Of a stretch of DNA of 64,000 nt, positions 36,496 to 45,260 are shown piece by piece; position 1 is the stretch's first letter, and each line of letters opens with the position of its first letter. Both the position numbers and the translations under genes were made by a program. Below the pieces are notes generated by a model. That model had not been told where the DNA came from. It saw nothing but the letters and a program-made list of their open reading frames with translations, and ran no database searches. Source of the stretch: DATKNA01 sp963755755 (lineage in GTDB: Bacteria > Actinomycetota > Actinomycetes > Actinomycetales > Kineosporiaceae). Location of the stretch: assembly GCA_963755755.1 (NCBI GenBank), contig CAVWLJ010000018.1, positions 62,001-126,000 on the forward strand, given 5' to 3'.

Positions 36496-37146
36496 TCAGG
36501 CCGAGGGCGCGAGCAGGCCGGCGACCACCCGGAGGTCGGCGACGAGCGCGCCGAAGGCCTCGTCGCGCTGGTCGTCGGGGGCCCGGAGCACGGACGACGG
36601 GTGCACGGTCGGCACGAAGTCGCGCGGACCCCGGCTCGTCTCGCGCCGGATGACCTCGCCCCGGTGCTTGGTCACGCGGAAGTCCGGGCCCATGAGCGAC
36701 TTGGCCGCGGTCGCCCCGAGGAGGACCACGACGGTGGGGTCGACGACGCGCAGCTCCGCCACCAGCCACGGCTTGCACGCCGTGATGTGCGCCATCTCCG
36801 GCGTCTGGTGGATCCGCCGGTTGCCCCGCGGAGTGAAGCGGAAGTGCTTGACCGCGTTCGTCACGTAGACGTGGCTGCGGTCGACGCCGGCGTCGTCGAG
36901 GGCGCGTTGCAGCAGCTTGCCCGCCGGCCCGACGAACGGGATGCCCTCGCGGTCCTCGACGTCCCCGGGCTGCTCGCCGACGAGGGCGACCTTGGCCCGG
37001 ACGTCGCCGGCCGAGAAGACCACCTGCGACGCCGGCTCCCACAGCTCGCAGCCCCGGCAGGCCGGCGCGGCCTGCCGCAGTGCCTCGACGTCGCCCTGTT
37101 CCGGCACCCATGCCTGCGCGCCGGGCCGCTCGATGCGTTCGGTCAC
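36496..37146 (-). CDS. udgX: UdgX-type uracil-DNA glycosylase (covalent-binding)
   Basis: This 216-residue family-4-like glycosylase has the iron-sulfur CRGC (30-33) and a later TACKPW Cys. Motif 1 is VALVGEQPGDVEDREGIPFV, and motif 2 region is VHPSSVLR. Between them is the UdgX insert NRRIHQTP with His113. In Mycobacterium smegmatis UdgX the matching His forms a covalent bond to the abasic sugar after uracil removal. GTG 37146 gives a normal N-terminus; an upstream start at 37182 is possible. Confidence 0.88.
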   Translation of the reverse strand: MTERIERPGAQAWVPEQGDVEALRQAAPACRGCELWEPASQVVFSAGDVRAKVALVGEQPGDVEDREGIPFVGPAGKLLQRALDDAGVDRSHVYVTNAVKHFRFTPRGNRRIHQTPEMAHITACKPWLVAELRVVDPTVVVLLGATAAKSLMGPDFRVTKHRGEVIRRETSRGPRDFVPTVHPSSVLRAPDDQRDEAFGALVADLRVVAGLLAPSA

Positions 37147-37218
37147 AGCGACACCCTGGCGCGGGTGCGGCAGGAGCGCCACATCGGCGTGTCACGCGCC
37201 GCATGGCCGTCCCGGTGT

Positions 37219-38568
37219 TCACGATCTGACCGGCTCCGGCTCGGCGACCGTCCGGGCGTCGTAGTTCCGGAAGGCCGGCACCAGCAGGGCGCCGAGCACG
37301 ATCACGGCGCAGGCGAGGCCGCCTCCGACCCAGGCGGCCTGCAGGCCGACGACCGCTGCCGCGGTCCCGGCCCGCAGGTCGCCCAGGCGGGGGCCGCCCG
37401 CGACGACCACGATGAACACGCCCTGCAGCCGGCCGCGCAGTTCGTCCGGCGCGTACGTCTGCAGGATCGTCTGCCGGTACACGGCCGACACCAGGTCCGC
37501 CGCGCCGCCGACGGCGAGCAGCACGACCGCCAGCCAGAGCGAGTGCGCCAGCCCCGACGCGGCGACCGCGAGCCCCCACACGACGATGGCGATCACGAGT
37601 GCGACGCCCTGCCGGTGGACCCGGCGGATCCAGCCCGACGACAGACCGGCGATCGACGACCCGATGGCGATCGCCGCGAACAGCCACCCGACGGCCGCCT
37701 GGCCGCCGAACCGCTCGTCGGCAGCCTCCGGGAACAGGGCGCGCGGCATGGCCAGCACCATCGCGACGATGTCGACGCCGAACGACAGCAGCAGCACCGG
37801 GCGGCTGGAGATGAAGACGAGCCCCTCGGCCACCGAGCGCAGCCCCGGCACGCTCGGCCGCTGCTGCTCCGACGTCCGCAGCGGCGGCAGCGACGGCAGC
37901 CGCAGCGCCGCGTAGAGCGCCATGCTGAAGAGCACGGCGTCGACGGCGTAGGCGGCGGCGAACGACCACCGGGCGAGGATGAGGCCCGCCACCAGGGGTC
38001 CGATCGCGGTCGCCAGCGTGGACGCCGTGAAGCTCAGCGTGTTCGCGGACGCGATGTCCTCCGTCGGCAGGACGCGCGGGATCACCGCGCCCCGCGTCGA
38101 CGAGGCGACGGCGAAGCCCGCCGACTGGACCGCCACGAGCGCGAGCAGCAGCCCGAGGCTGCTCAGCCCGAGCAGCGCCTGGAGGAGCAGGCCGAACGTG
38201 CAGCCCCAGAGCACGAGCGACGACACGATGAGCAGCACGCGGCGGTCGACGACGTCAGCGATCGCCCCGCCCCAGAGGCCGAACACGATGAGCGGCACCA
38301 GGCCGACCGCGCCGAGCAGACCGACCCAGAACGAGGATCTGCTCACGGCGTAGACCTGCACCGGGACGGCGACCGCGGTCACCTGGAACCCCACGAACGC
38401 GATCGAGTTGCCCGTCCAGAGCCGGCGGAAGTCCGGGTGGCGCAGCGGGGTGAGGTCGATCGCGGCGCGGCGGACCACGTGCAGCGCGCGTCGCCCGCGC
38501 GCGGCCGGCACGGGCTCGACGGGGTCCCCCGGCTGCGGAGCCGTCGTCGGTGGGAGAGGTTCGGTCAC
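37219..38568 (-). CDS. Major facilitator superfamily exporter (EntS-like)
   Basis: About 449 residues with 12 hydrophobic segments. The N-terminus has LRHPDFRRLWTGNSIAFVG, typical of MFS_3 proteins, and the loop 2-3 motif IADVVDRRVLLIVSS is preserved. The C-terminal half has the matching loop RQTILQTYAPDELRGRLQGV. Family members include the enterobactin exporter EntS and drug efflux pumps. The start is GTG 38568, just after the YihY gene stop. Confidence 0.88.
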   Translation of the reverse strand: MTEPLPPTTAPQPGDPVEPVPAARGRRALHVVRRAAIDLTPLRHPDFRRLWTGNSIAFVGFQVTAVAVPVQVYAVSRSSFWVGLLGAVGLVPLIVFGLWGGAIADVVDRRVLLIVSSLVLWGCTFGLLLQALLGLSSLGLLLALVAVQSAGFAVASSTRGAVIPRVLPTEDIASANTLSFTASTLATAIGPLVAGLILARWSFAAAYAVDAVLFSMALYAALRLPSLPPLRTSEQQRPSVPGLRSVAEGLVFISSRPVLLLSFGVDIVAMVLAMPRALFPEAADERFGGQAAVGWLFAAIAIGSSIAGLSSGWIRRVHRQGVALVIAIVVWGLAVAASGLAHSLWLAVVLLAVGGAADLVSAVYRQTILQTYAPDELRGRLQGVFIVVVAGGPRLGDLRAGTAAAVVGLQAAWVGGGLACAVIVLGALLVPAFRNYDARTVAEPEPVRS

Positions 38569-38575
38569 CCCATGA

Positions 38576-39487
38576 CTATCGCCGCCCGGCAATCGCGCTC
38601 CCTTCGGCGGCCCCCGCCTTCGGCGTGTCCACGCGTCGGGCCTGCGGGACGCTGCGGGCCGCCCGCTCCTCGAGCAGGCCCTGGATCGCCCAGGTGAGGC
38701 TGTACCCGACGAGGACGACGGCGTGCAGGATCCACAGCCACAGCAGCAGGGCGCAGGCGACGCCGACTCCGAGCAGCCCGCCGAAGGGCCGCGCGAGGTC
38801 GATCGGCAGCGAGCAGAAGACCAGGAAGCCCTGGAGGAACCCGGAGACGAACGCACCGGTCACGAGCGCCCCGAGGAAGGCGGCGCGCCAGCTGAGCCGG
38901 CCCGGCCCGACCACCCGGAAGGTCCAGGTCAGCGGCAGCCAGGTGAGCACCCAGACGAACGTCAGCGACACGTACGACGCCAGCGCGAGGCCACCCGACC
39001 CGCCGGAGGCGGTCCGGCCGAGCCACGGCGCGGCGAGCAGGAACCCGGCGAGCAGCAGCGGGGCGAGCCCGAGCAGCGGCAGTGTCAGGATGCGCAGCCA
39101 GACCGCGCGGGCCTTGGCGCCGGCGTCGACGGGGGCGAAGCGGGTCAGCGCCCGGCTCAGGCCCTCCCCGTAGGCCGAGCCGACGACCACGGCGAAGACG
39201 ACGCCGATCGGGGTGAGCGTCAGCCCGGCGTCCACGAGCCGCAGCGCGGCGGCGTCCGCGCCGATGGAGTGCGGCAGCGCGGCGGCGAGGGCGGCGCCGT
39301 AGCGGTGCAGGCGGTCCCGGCCGAGCACGATCTGGGCCAGGCTCACGGCGACGAGCACGGAGGGGACGACGGTCAGCGCGCCGTAGAACGCCGCGCCGGC
39401 GGACGCGAGCGTGAGGTCGTGACCCTCCATCAGCGAGCGGGTGTCCCGGAACAACCGGCGCGTGGTGGAGCGAACACGGCCGGGCAT
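38576..39487 (-). CDS. YihY/BrkB family membrane protein
   Basis: About 303 residues from MPGRVRSTTRRLF, with six hydrophobic segments. It has LTLASAGAAFYGALTVVPSV, the conserved opening of the family, and VWVLTWLPLTWTFRV near the middle. The family was once linked to ribonuclease BN, but this is no longer held; its role is unknown. It lies 7 bp upstream of the MFS exporter on the same strand. Confidence 0.85.
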   Translation of the reverse strand: MPGRVRSTTRRLFRDTRSLMEGHDLTLASAGAAFYGALTVVPSVLVAVSLAQIVLGRDRLHRYGAALAAALPHSIGADAAALRLVDAGLTLTPIGVVFAVVVGSAYGEGLSRALTRFAPVDAGAKARAVWLRILTLPLLGLAPLLLAGFLLAAPWLGRTASGGSGGLALASYVSLTFVWVLTWLPLTWTFRVVGPGRLSWRAAFLGALVTGAFVSGFLQGFLVFCSLPIDLARPFGGLLGVGVACALLLWLWILHAVVLVGYSLTWAIQGLLEERAARSVPQARRVDTPKAGAAEGSAIAGRR

Positions 39488-39594
39488 GTCTCGACCGTAG
39501 GTCGGGCTCCCGCCGGGCGCCTCCTGGAACAGGCGGGTCACACTGGTCGTCTGCCCTCTCGAAGGACGGAGCAGGGGGAACCGGAGGAGGGCGC

Positions 39595-40071
39595 GTGTCG
39601 GAGCCGAGCGGTGAGCTCGCCGCGTTGAGCGCCGTCCGGGAGCTGGGGCTGGATCACGAGGTGCGCCGGCACGGCCCGGTCCGCAGCCTGGCGGAGGCCG
39701 CCACCGCGCGGGGCGTCGAACCGGCCGACGTCGTCAAGACCATCGTGGTGCGCCGCGGCGACGGCGACTACCTGTTCGTGCTCGTGCCCGGGGACCGCAC
39801 GATCGCGTGGCCCAAGCTGCGGGCGCTCCTCGGCGTCAACCGCCTGTCGATGCCCGACGCGCGGACGGCCTTCGAGGTCACCGGGTACGAGCGCGGCACG
39901 ATCACGCCGTTCGGGGCCCGTACCGCGTGGCCCGTGATCGCCGACGAGCGCCTCCTCGGGCGCCGGGTCACCCTGGGTGCCGGCGCCCACGGCGTCGCCG
40001 TGGCCGTGGACGCCGACGCCGCCGTGGCGGCGTTGAAGGCCCGGGTGGCCGACGTGACGGACGCCGAGTGA
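39595..40071 (+). CDS. YbaK/EbsC-type aminoacyl-tRNA deacylase
   Basis: This 158-residue protein has the INS-domain pattern GVEPADVVKTIVVRRGDGDYLFVLVP (in parts) with the key Lys, GVNRLSMPDARTAFEVTGYERGTITPFG (in parts), and VTLGAGAHGVAVAVD near the end. Members remove wrongly attached amino acids such as Cys or Ala from tRNA-Pro. The start is GTG 39595. Its stop overlaps the GTG of the next gene (GTGA). Confidence 0.88.
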   Translation: MSEPSGELAALSAVRELGLDHEVRRHGPVRSLAEAATARGVEPADVVKTIVVRRGDGDYLFVLVPGDRTIAWPKLRALLGVNRLSMPDARTAFEVTGYERGTITPFGARTAWPVIADERLLGRRVTLGAGAHGVAVAVDADAAVAALKARVADVTDAE

Positions 40072-42894
40072 GGTTCTCCCGCCGAACCCTCGTCGCCGGC
40101 GCCGTCGCGATCGCCCTGGTCGCGGTCGGCGGCGGCGCGGTCGCTGCGACGCGGCAGGAGCCCGGCGTCCGCACCGAGGTGCTCCGCGTGCCGGGGGTGA
40201 CCGAGCCCGGCGGGGGTCCCGTCTCCCTCGACGCCACCCTCTATCTGCCGGACGCCGGCGGCCCGGTGCCCGCCGTGCTGCTCGCGCACGGGTTCGGCGG
40301 CAGCAAGGACGACCTCGCCGACGATGCCCGGCAACTGGCGCAGCAGGGCTACGTGGTGCTGGCGTACACGGCGCGCGGGTTCGGGGCGAGCGGCGGACTG
40401 ATCCACCTCGACGCCCCCGGTTTCGAGGTGGCCGACGCCCGGAAGATGATCGACCTGCTGGCCGGGCGCCGCGAGGTGCTGCAGGACGCGCCGGGCGATC
40501 CGCGGGTCGGCGTCGCGGGCGGCTCCTACGGCGGTGCCCTGACGCTGCTGCTGGCGGGGTACGACCGGCGGGTCGACGCCATCGCGCCGCAGATCACCTG
40601 GAACGACCTGGGCCAGGCCCTGTTCCCGCAGTTCGCCGTGACCGGACCGCAGCGCTCGCCGGCACAGGTCACGCCGGCCTCGAGTCCCGGCGTCTTCAAG
40701 CGGTCCTGGGCCGGTGCGCTCTTCGGCCTGGGCGGGAGCGTCGGCGGGCCTTCCTCCGGTCGGCGGATCCGCTCCCGGTCGCGGGTCCGTGGCCTGCGGG
40801 CGGTTCGCGCCGGACCTCTGCGCCGCCTATCAGCAGGCGGCGGCCACCGGCACGCCCAGCGCCTCGACGCTCGCGCTGCTCCGGGCGTCCAGCCCGGCGA
40901 CCGTGCTCGACCGGATCACGGCCCCGACGCTGCTCGTGCAGGGCGAGGCGGACTCGCTGTTCCCGCTCTCCGAGGGCGACGCCAACGCCCGCGGGATCGC
41001 CGGGCACGGGACGCCGGTGAAGGTGGTCTGGTACGGCGGCGGGCACGACGGCGGCCTCGACGAGACCGACCGGCTGCGCGGGCTCGTGCTCGAGTGGTTC
41101 GGGCGGTACCTGAAGCGCGACGGGACCGCGCCGGACACCCGCTTCGAATCACGGTTCCGGCCGCCACGATCTCCAGCGCCGACAGCAATCCCGCGCCGCA
41201 GATCCGGGTCCACCCCGCCGAGCCGGGCGTCACCGGCGCCGGCCCGGTGACCACCCGCGCCGTGCAGCTCTCCGGGCGCGCGCAACCGGTGGCCGCTCCG
41301 CCCGGAGGCTCGCCCGCCGCCCTGACCACGGTGCCCGGCCTCGGCGGGGCACTCGGCGCTCTCGCCGGAGCGGGGCTCGGTGGCGCCGGCGCCTCGACGT
41401 CCGGCAGTTCCAGCGGTTCCGGCGGCTCCACGGCGGGGGCGGCGGGTGCCTCCGGCGGGTTCGGTCTCTCCGCGCTACCCGGTCAGGTGGCGGTGTTCGA
41501 GTCGGCGCCGCTCGCCCACACCCTCCCGGTGGTCGGCGGCTCGCGGGTGCGTCTCCGGGTGGCCGGGTCGGGCACGGCGACGCTGTTCGCGCAGCTGTAC
41601 GACGTGGCTCCCGGTGGCGGGGCGACCCTGCCGGAGCAGCTGGTCAGCCCGCTGCGGGTGAGCGGACTGACCGCGACAGGCACCGAGGTGACCGTCGGCC
41701 TGCCGGCGGTGGTCCGTGACGTCGCCGCCGGGCACCGCCTCCGGCTGGTGATATCGACGACGGATCAGGCCTACGCGCTGCCGTCGCAGCCCGCGACCTA
41801 CGTCGTCTCCCTCGCCGGGGACTCCGTCACTGGCCGTCCCGACCGTCGCCACGACGGTGCTCGGCGGCGACACCGGTCTCGGCTCGCTCGTGCCGTGGGC
41901 GATCGCCCTGCTCGTGGCCACGGCTCTCGTGGTCGGCGGCTTCACCGTGCTCGGCCGGCGCGCGCGGACCAGGGCGGCGGAGCCCGAGCTCACCGGCGTC
42001 CCGCTCGCGGTGGAGGGTCTGGGCAAGCGGTACGCCGACGGCTTCCGCGCGGTGAGCGACGTGACGTTCCGCGTCGAGCGGGGGTGGGTGCTCGGCCTGC
42101 TCGGCCCGAACGGTGCCGGCAAGACGACGACGCTGCGGATGCTCATGGGGCTGATCGCGCCGACGGAGGGCCGGATCGTGGTCTTCGGGCACCCGGTCCG
42201 CGCCGGCGCCCCGGTGCTCTCGCGGGTCGGCTCGTTCGTCGAGGGGCCGGGGTTCCTGCCGCACGTGACGGGGCTGGAGAACCTGCGGCTGTTCTGGGGC
42301 GCGACCGGGCGGCCGGCGCAGGACGCCCACCTGGACGAGGCGCTGGAGATCGCCGGTCTCGGCGACGACGTGCACCGCCGGGTGAAGACCTACAGCCAGG
42401 GCATGCGCCAGCGGCTCGCGATCGCGCAGGCGATGCTGGGGCTGCCGGACCTGCTCGTGCTCGACGAGCCGACGAACGGCCTGGATCCGCCGCAGATCCG
42501 CGAGATGCGCGAGGTGCTCGGCCGGTACGCGGCCACCGGACGCACGGTCGTCGTCTCCAGCCACCAGCTCGCCGAGGTCGAGCAGACCTGCGACCACGTC
42601 GTCGTCATGCACCAGGGCCGGCTCGTCGCCCAGGGGCCGGTCGCCGAGCTGGTCGGCTCGGCGACGTCGCTGGTCGTGGACGTCGACGACCCGGCGCGCG
42701 CGGCCGAGGTCGCGGCGTCGCTGGACGGCGCCCGCGACGTGGCGACGACCCCGGCCGGCATCACGCTCAAGCTCGTCGGGACGCCGCGCAGCGAGCTCGT
42801 CCGGGTGCTCGTGGCCGACGGGCTCGCGGTCGACCGGATCGCGCCGCAGCGAGGCCTCGAAGAGGCGTTCCTCGCGCTCGTGGGGGAGAGCTGA
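40068..42894 (+). CDS. S15-type exported hydrolase fused through a membrane helix to an ABC ATPase, three frame breaks
   Basis: About 940 residues with four parts. A signal segment (RRTLVAGAVAIALVAVGGGA) leads to an X-Pro dipeptidase/CocE-like alpha/beta domain with nucleophile elbow GVAGGSYGGALTLL, Asp in LLVQGEADSLFPL and His in WYGGGHDGGLDE. Next comes a PepX_C-like beta domain (GGSRVRLRVAGSGTATLFAQ). Then a membrane helix, PWAIALLVATALVVGGFTVL. Last is a complete ABC ATPase: Walker A LLGPNGAGKTTTL, signature TYSQGMRQRLAIAQ, Walker B LLVLDEPTNGLDPP and His in SSHQLAEVEQ. Single-base breaks lie near 40745, 41160 and 41823. The hydrolase would be outside and the ATPase inside. Confidence 0.8.
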
Positions 42895-43802
42895 TGCCGG
42901 CACGAGGTACGCACACCGGGATCGACCGGCTGGCCCCCGAGGACGCCCGGTCGGAGCTCGGGGACGGCGCCGCCGCCGGGTACGCCGTCGGGCGGACGCT
43001 GCCGCTGCGGGTCGAGGTCGGCCGGCAGTGGGCGCGGCGACGGACCCGGCTCACCCTCGGCTTCCTCGTCGTGCTGCCGTTCCTGCTGGTCGGCGCGTTC
43101 CAGCTGGGGAGCGGCTCCAACCGGCGCGGCGCGCCCGGCTTCGTGGACCTGGCCACGTCGGGCGCGGCCAACTTCACGCTGTTCACCCTCTTCGCGGCGA
43201 CCGGGTTCCTGCTCGTCGTCGTGTTCGCGCTGTTCGCGGGGGACACGGTCGCGAGCGAGGCCAGCTGGTCCAGCCTGCGGTACCTGCTCGCGGCGCCCGT
43301 CCCGCGGGGCCGGCTGCTGCGGCAGAAGCTCCTGGTCGCGCTCGGGTTCTCCGTCTTCGCGCTGGTGCTGCTGCCGTTCGTGGCGTACCTCGTCGGCGGC
43401 CTGTTCTACGGCTGGGGCCCGGCCCGGACGCCGCTCGGGACGACGTTCCCCACCGGGACGTCGCTGGTCCGGCTGCTGCTCGTGCTCGCCTACCTCGCGC
43501 TGACGCTGGTCTTCGTGTCGGCGCTGGCGTTCGTCCTGAGCGTCTGGACGGACGCGCCGCTCGGCGCGGTGGGCGGCGCGGTGCTGCTCGTGATCGTGTC
43601 GAACATCCTCGACGCGATCCCCGCGCTCGGGGACTGGCGGCAGCTGCTGCCGACCCACTACCAGTACTCGTGGGTCGACCTGCTGGGCTCGACGATCGTG
43701 TGGGACCAGGTCGCGCGCGGCGTCCTGTGGTCGCTGGCGTACTCGCTGGTGCTCTTCGCCGCCGCTTGGTGGCACTTCGGTCGCAAGGACATCGTGAGCT
43801 GA
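42894..43802 (+). CDS. ABC-2 type permease partner of the hydrolase-ATPase fusion
   Basis: This 302-residue protein has six hydrophobic segments after a 40-residue cytoplasmic lead. It has AGDTVASEASWSSLRYLLAAP, matching the turn in the permease at 29.2 kb, and the paralogous end LLPTHYQYSWVDLLGSTIVW. The ATG overlaps the fusion stop (TGATG). Together they should make a full exporter with an exported hydrolase domain attached. Confidence 0.88.
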   Translation: MPARGTHTGIDRLAPEDARSELGDGAAAGYAVGRTLPLRVEVGRQWARRRTRLTLGFLVVLPFLLVGAFQLGSGSNRRGAPGFVDLATSGAANFTLFTLFAATGFLLVVVFALFAGDTVASEASWSSLRYLLAAPVPRGRLLRQKLLVALGFSVFALVLLPFVAYLVGGLFYGWGPARTPLGTTFPTGTSLVRLLLVLAYLALTLVFVSALAFVLSVWTDAPLGAVGGAVLLVIVSNILDAIPALGDWRQLLPTHYQYSWVDLLGSTIVWDQVARGVLWSLAYSLVLFAAAWWHFGRKDIVS

Positions 43803-43841
43803 CGCGTCACGCCGCCCGCCCGTCGTTCCTCCGGCTCGACC

Positions 43842-43874
43842 TTGACAAGATCCAGATGGACACTACGATTGTCC
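43842..43874 (+). promoter_or_regulatory. Leaderless promoter with GntR operator
   Basis: TTGACA at 43842-43847 and TACGAT starting at 43864 are spaced 16 bp, a good sigma-70-type match. The perfect inverted repeat GGACA-N7-TGTCC (43858-43874) overlaps the -10 box and ends one base before the ATG of the GntR gene. Transcription should start at or near the ATG, giving a leaderless message, with autorepression by the GntR protein. Confidence 0.65.
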
Positions 43875-43875
43875 T

Positions 43876-44376
43876 ATGACAGTAGATAAAGCAGACAGCG
43901 GCCGGGGAGGGACGTCCGGGGCGGTGCCGCCGATCGCATTCCGCTTGGACTCCGCATCGGGGGTGCCGACGTATCTGCAGTTGGTCCGTCAGGTCGAGCA
44001 CGCGCTGCTGCTGGGCTACCTCAAGCCGGGTGATCAGTTGCCGAAGGTTCGCGACGTGGTGGCGGACCTCGCGATCAACCCGAACACGGTCCTGAAGGCG
44101 TACCGGGAGCTGGAACACAAGGGTCTGGCGTCGGGGCGGCCGGGGCAGGGGACGTTCATCGGGGCCGCCGCGAGCCAGGCGACGCTCCCCGAACTCGCCG
44201 GGCTGCGCCGAAAGCTGCGTACCTGGATCAGCGAGGCCGACGCCGCCGGCCTCGACGAGAGCAGTGTCGTGGCCCTGTTCACCATCACGCTGCGGGATTT
44301 CACTGAGCGCCGCGGAGCCGAGGACGCGCGCGGCGCGCAGCAGACGCACGGGCGGATGGCCGGAGGCGTCGCATGA
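43876..44376 (+). CDS. GntR family regulator (YtrA type)
   Basis: This 166-residue protein has the GntR winged helix at residues 30-95: PTYLQLVRQVEHALLLGYLK, then QLPKVRDVVADLAINPNTVL and YRELEHKGLASGRPGQGTFI. The short helical tail without a large ligand domain is typical of YtrA-like repressors next to ABC transporters. Its end overlaps the ATPase start (ATGA). It probably represses this operon in response to cell-envelope stress or an antibiotic; the signal is unknown. Confidence 0.9.
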   Translation: MTVDKADSGRGGTSGAVPPIAFRLDSASGVPTYLQLVRQVEHALLLGYLKPGDQLPKVRDVVADLAINPNTVLKAYRELEHKGLASGRPGQGTFIGAAASQATLPELAGLRRKLRTWISEADAAGLDESSVVALFTITLRDFTERRGAEDARGAQQTHGRMAGGVA

Positions 44377-45260
44377 CCATCATCGAGACCCGCGCGCTGG
44401 GCCGCCGGTATGGCGACGTCTGGGCCCTGCGGGACTGCGCGCTCGCGATCCCCGAAGGTCACCTGGTCGCCCTGGTCGGTCCCAACGGGGCCGGGAAGAG
44501 CACCCTTCTCAACATCGTGGTCGGGCTGACGACACCCACCACCGGCAGTGTGGAGGTGCTCGACGAGCTCCCGGCCGGATCGCCCGCCGCGCTCGACGGC
44601 ATCGCCTTCGTCGCCCAGGACATGCCGCTCTACCGGCATCTGTCCGTGGCCGACATGCTGCATCTGACCCGCAACCTCAACCACGGCTTCGACGACGCAT
44701 ATGCGCGCACGAGACTGGCTGATCTCGGGATCGCCGAGAAGCACAAGGCGGGCAAGCTGTCGGGCGGCCAGCAGGCCCAGTTGGCCTTGACGCTGGCCCT
44801 GGCGCGGCATCCTCGGCTCCTCGTCCTCGACGAGCCGACCGCCCGGCTCGATCCGCTCGCCCGCCACGACTTCATGGCGACCGTGCTGGCTGCGATGGCC
44901 GAGGACGGCCTCTCGGTTCTGCTCTCCTCCCACGGTTTGGCGGAGTTGGAGCGCGTCGCGGACTACCTCGTGCTCATCACGCGCGGTCTGGTTCGCCTCG
45001 ACGGCACGATCGACGACCTGACCTCGCGACACCGGCTCGTGACCGGACCGGCCGGGCGGCCGCCGGACCCGGCGTGGCACGTGATCCAGGCCAGTGGTGC
45101 GGGGTCGCAGCAGCATCTGCTCGTCCGCCTCGACGCACACGCCGATCCCGAACCGCCCGGGTGGGAAGCACGAAGGGTCGGCGTCGAGGAACTCGCCTTG
45201 GCCTACCTCCGTGACTCACCGACCCCCGTCACCCTCACGCCGCTGGAGGCGACACGATGA
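44373..45260 (+). CDS. ABC transporter ATP-binding protein (YtrB-like)
   Basis: This 295-residue ATPase has Walker A LVGPNGAGKSTLL, a Q-loop FVAQDMPLYRHL, signature GKLSGGQQAQLALTLAL, Walker B LLVLDEPTARLDPL and switch His SSHGLAELE. The C-terminal 80 residues form a variable accessory region. It is the second gene of the GntR operon, overlapped at both ends. Confidence 0.9.
   Translation: MTIIETRALGRRYGDVWALRDCALAIPEGHLVALVGPNGAGKSTLLNIVVGLTTPTTGSVEVLDELPAGSPAALDGIAFVAQDMPLYRHLSVADMLHLTRNLNHGFDDAYARTRLADLGIAEKHKAGKLSGGQQAQLALTLALARHPRLLVLDEPTARLDPLARHDFMATVLAAMAEDGLSVLLSSHGLAELERVADYLVLITRGLVRLDGTIDDLTSRHRLVTGPAGRPPDPAWHVIQASGAGSQQHLLVRLDAHADPEPPGWEARRVGVEELALAYLRDSPTPVTLTPLEATR

Noticed and set aside
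39807..43802. One 1331-residue plus-strand frame
   Set aside because: It joins shadow sequence of YbaK, parts of the fusion and the permease by chance lack of stops. The correct proteins use other frames at several points.
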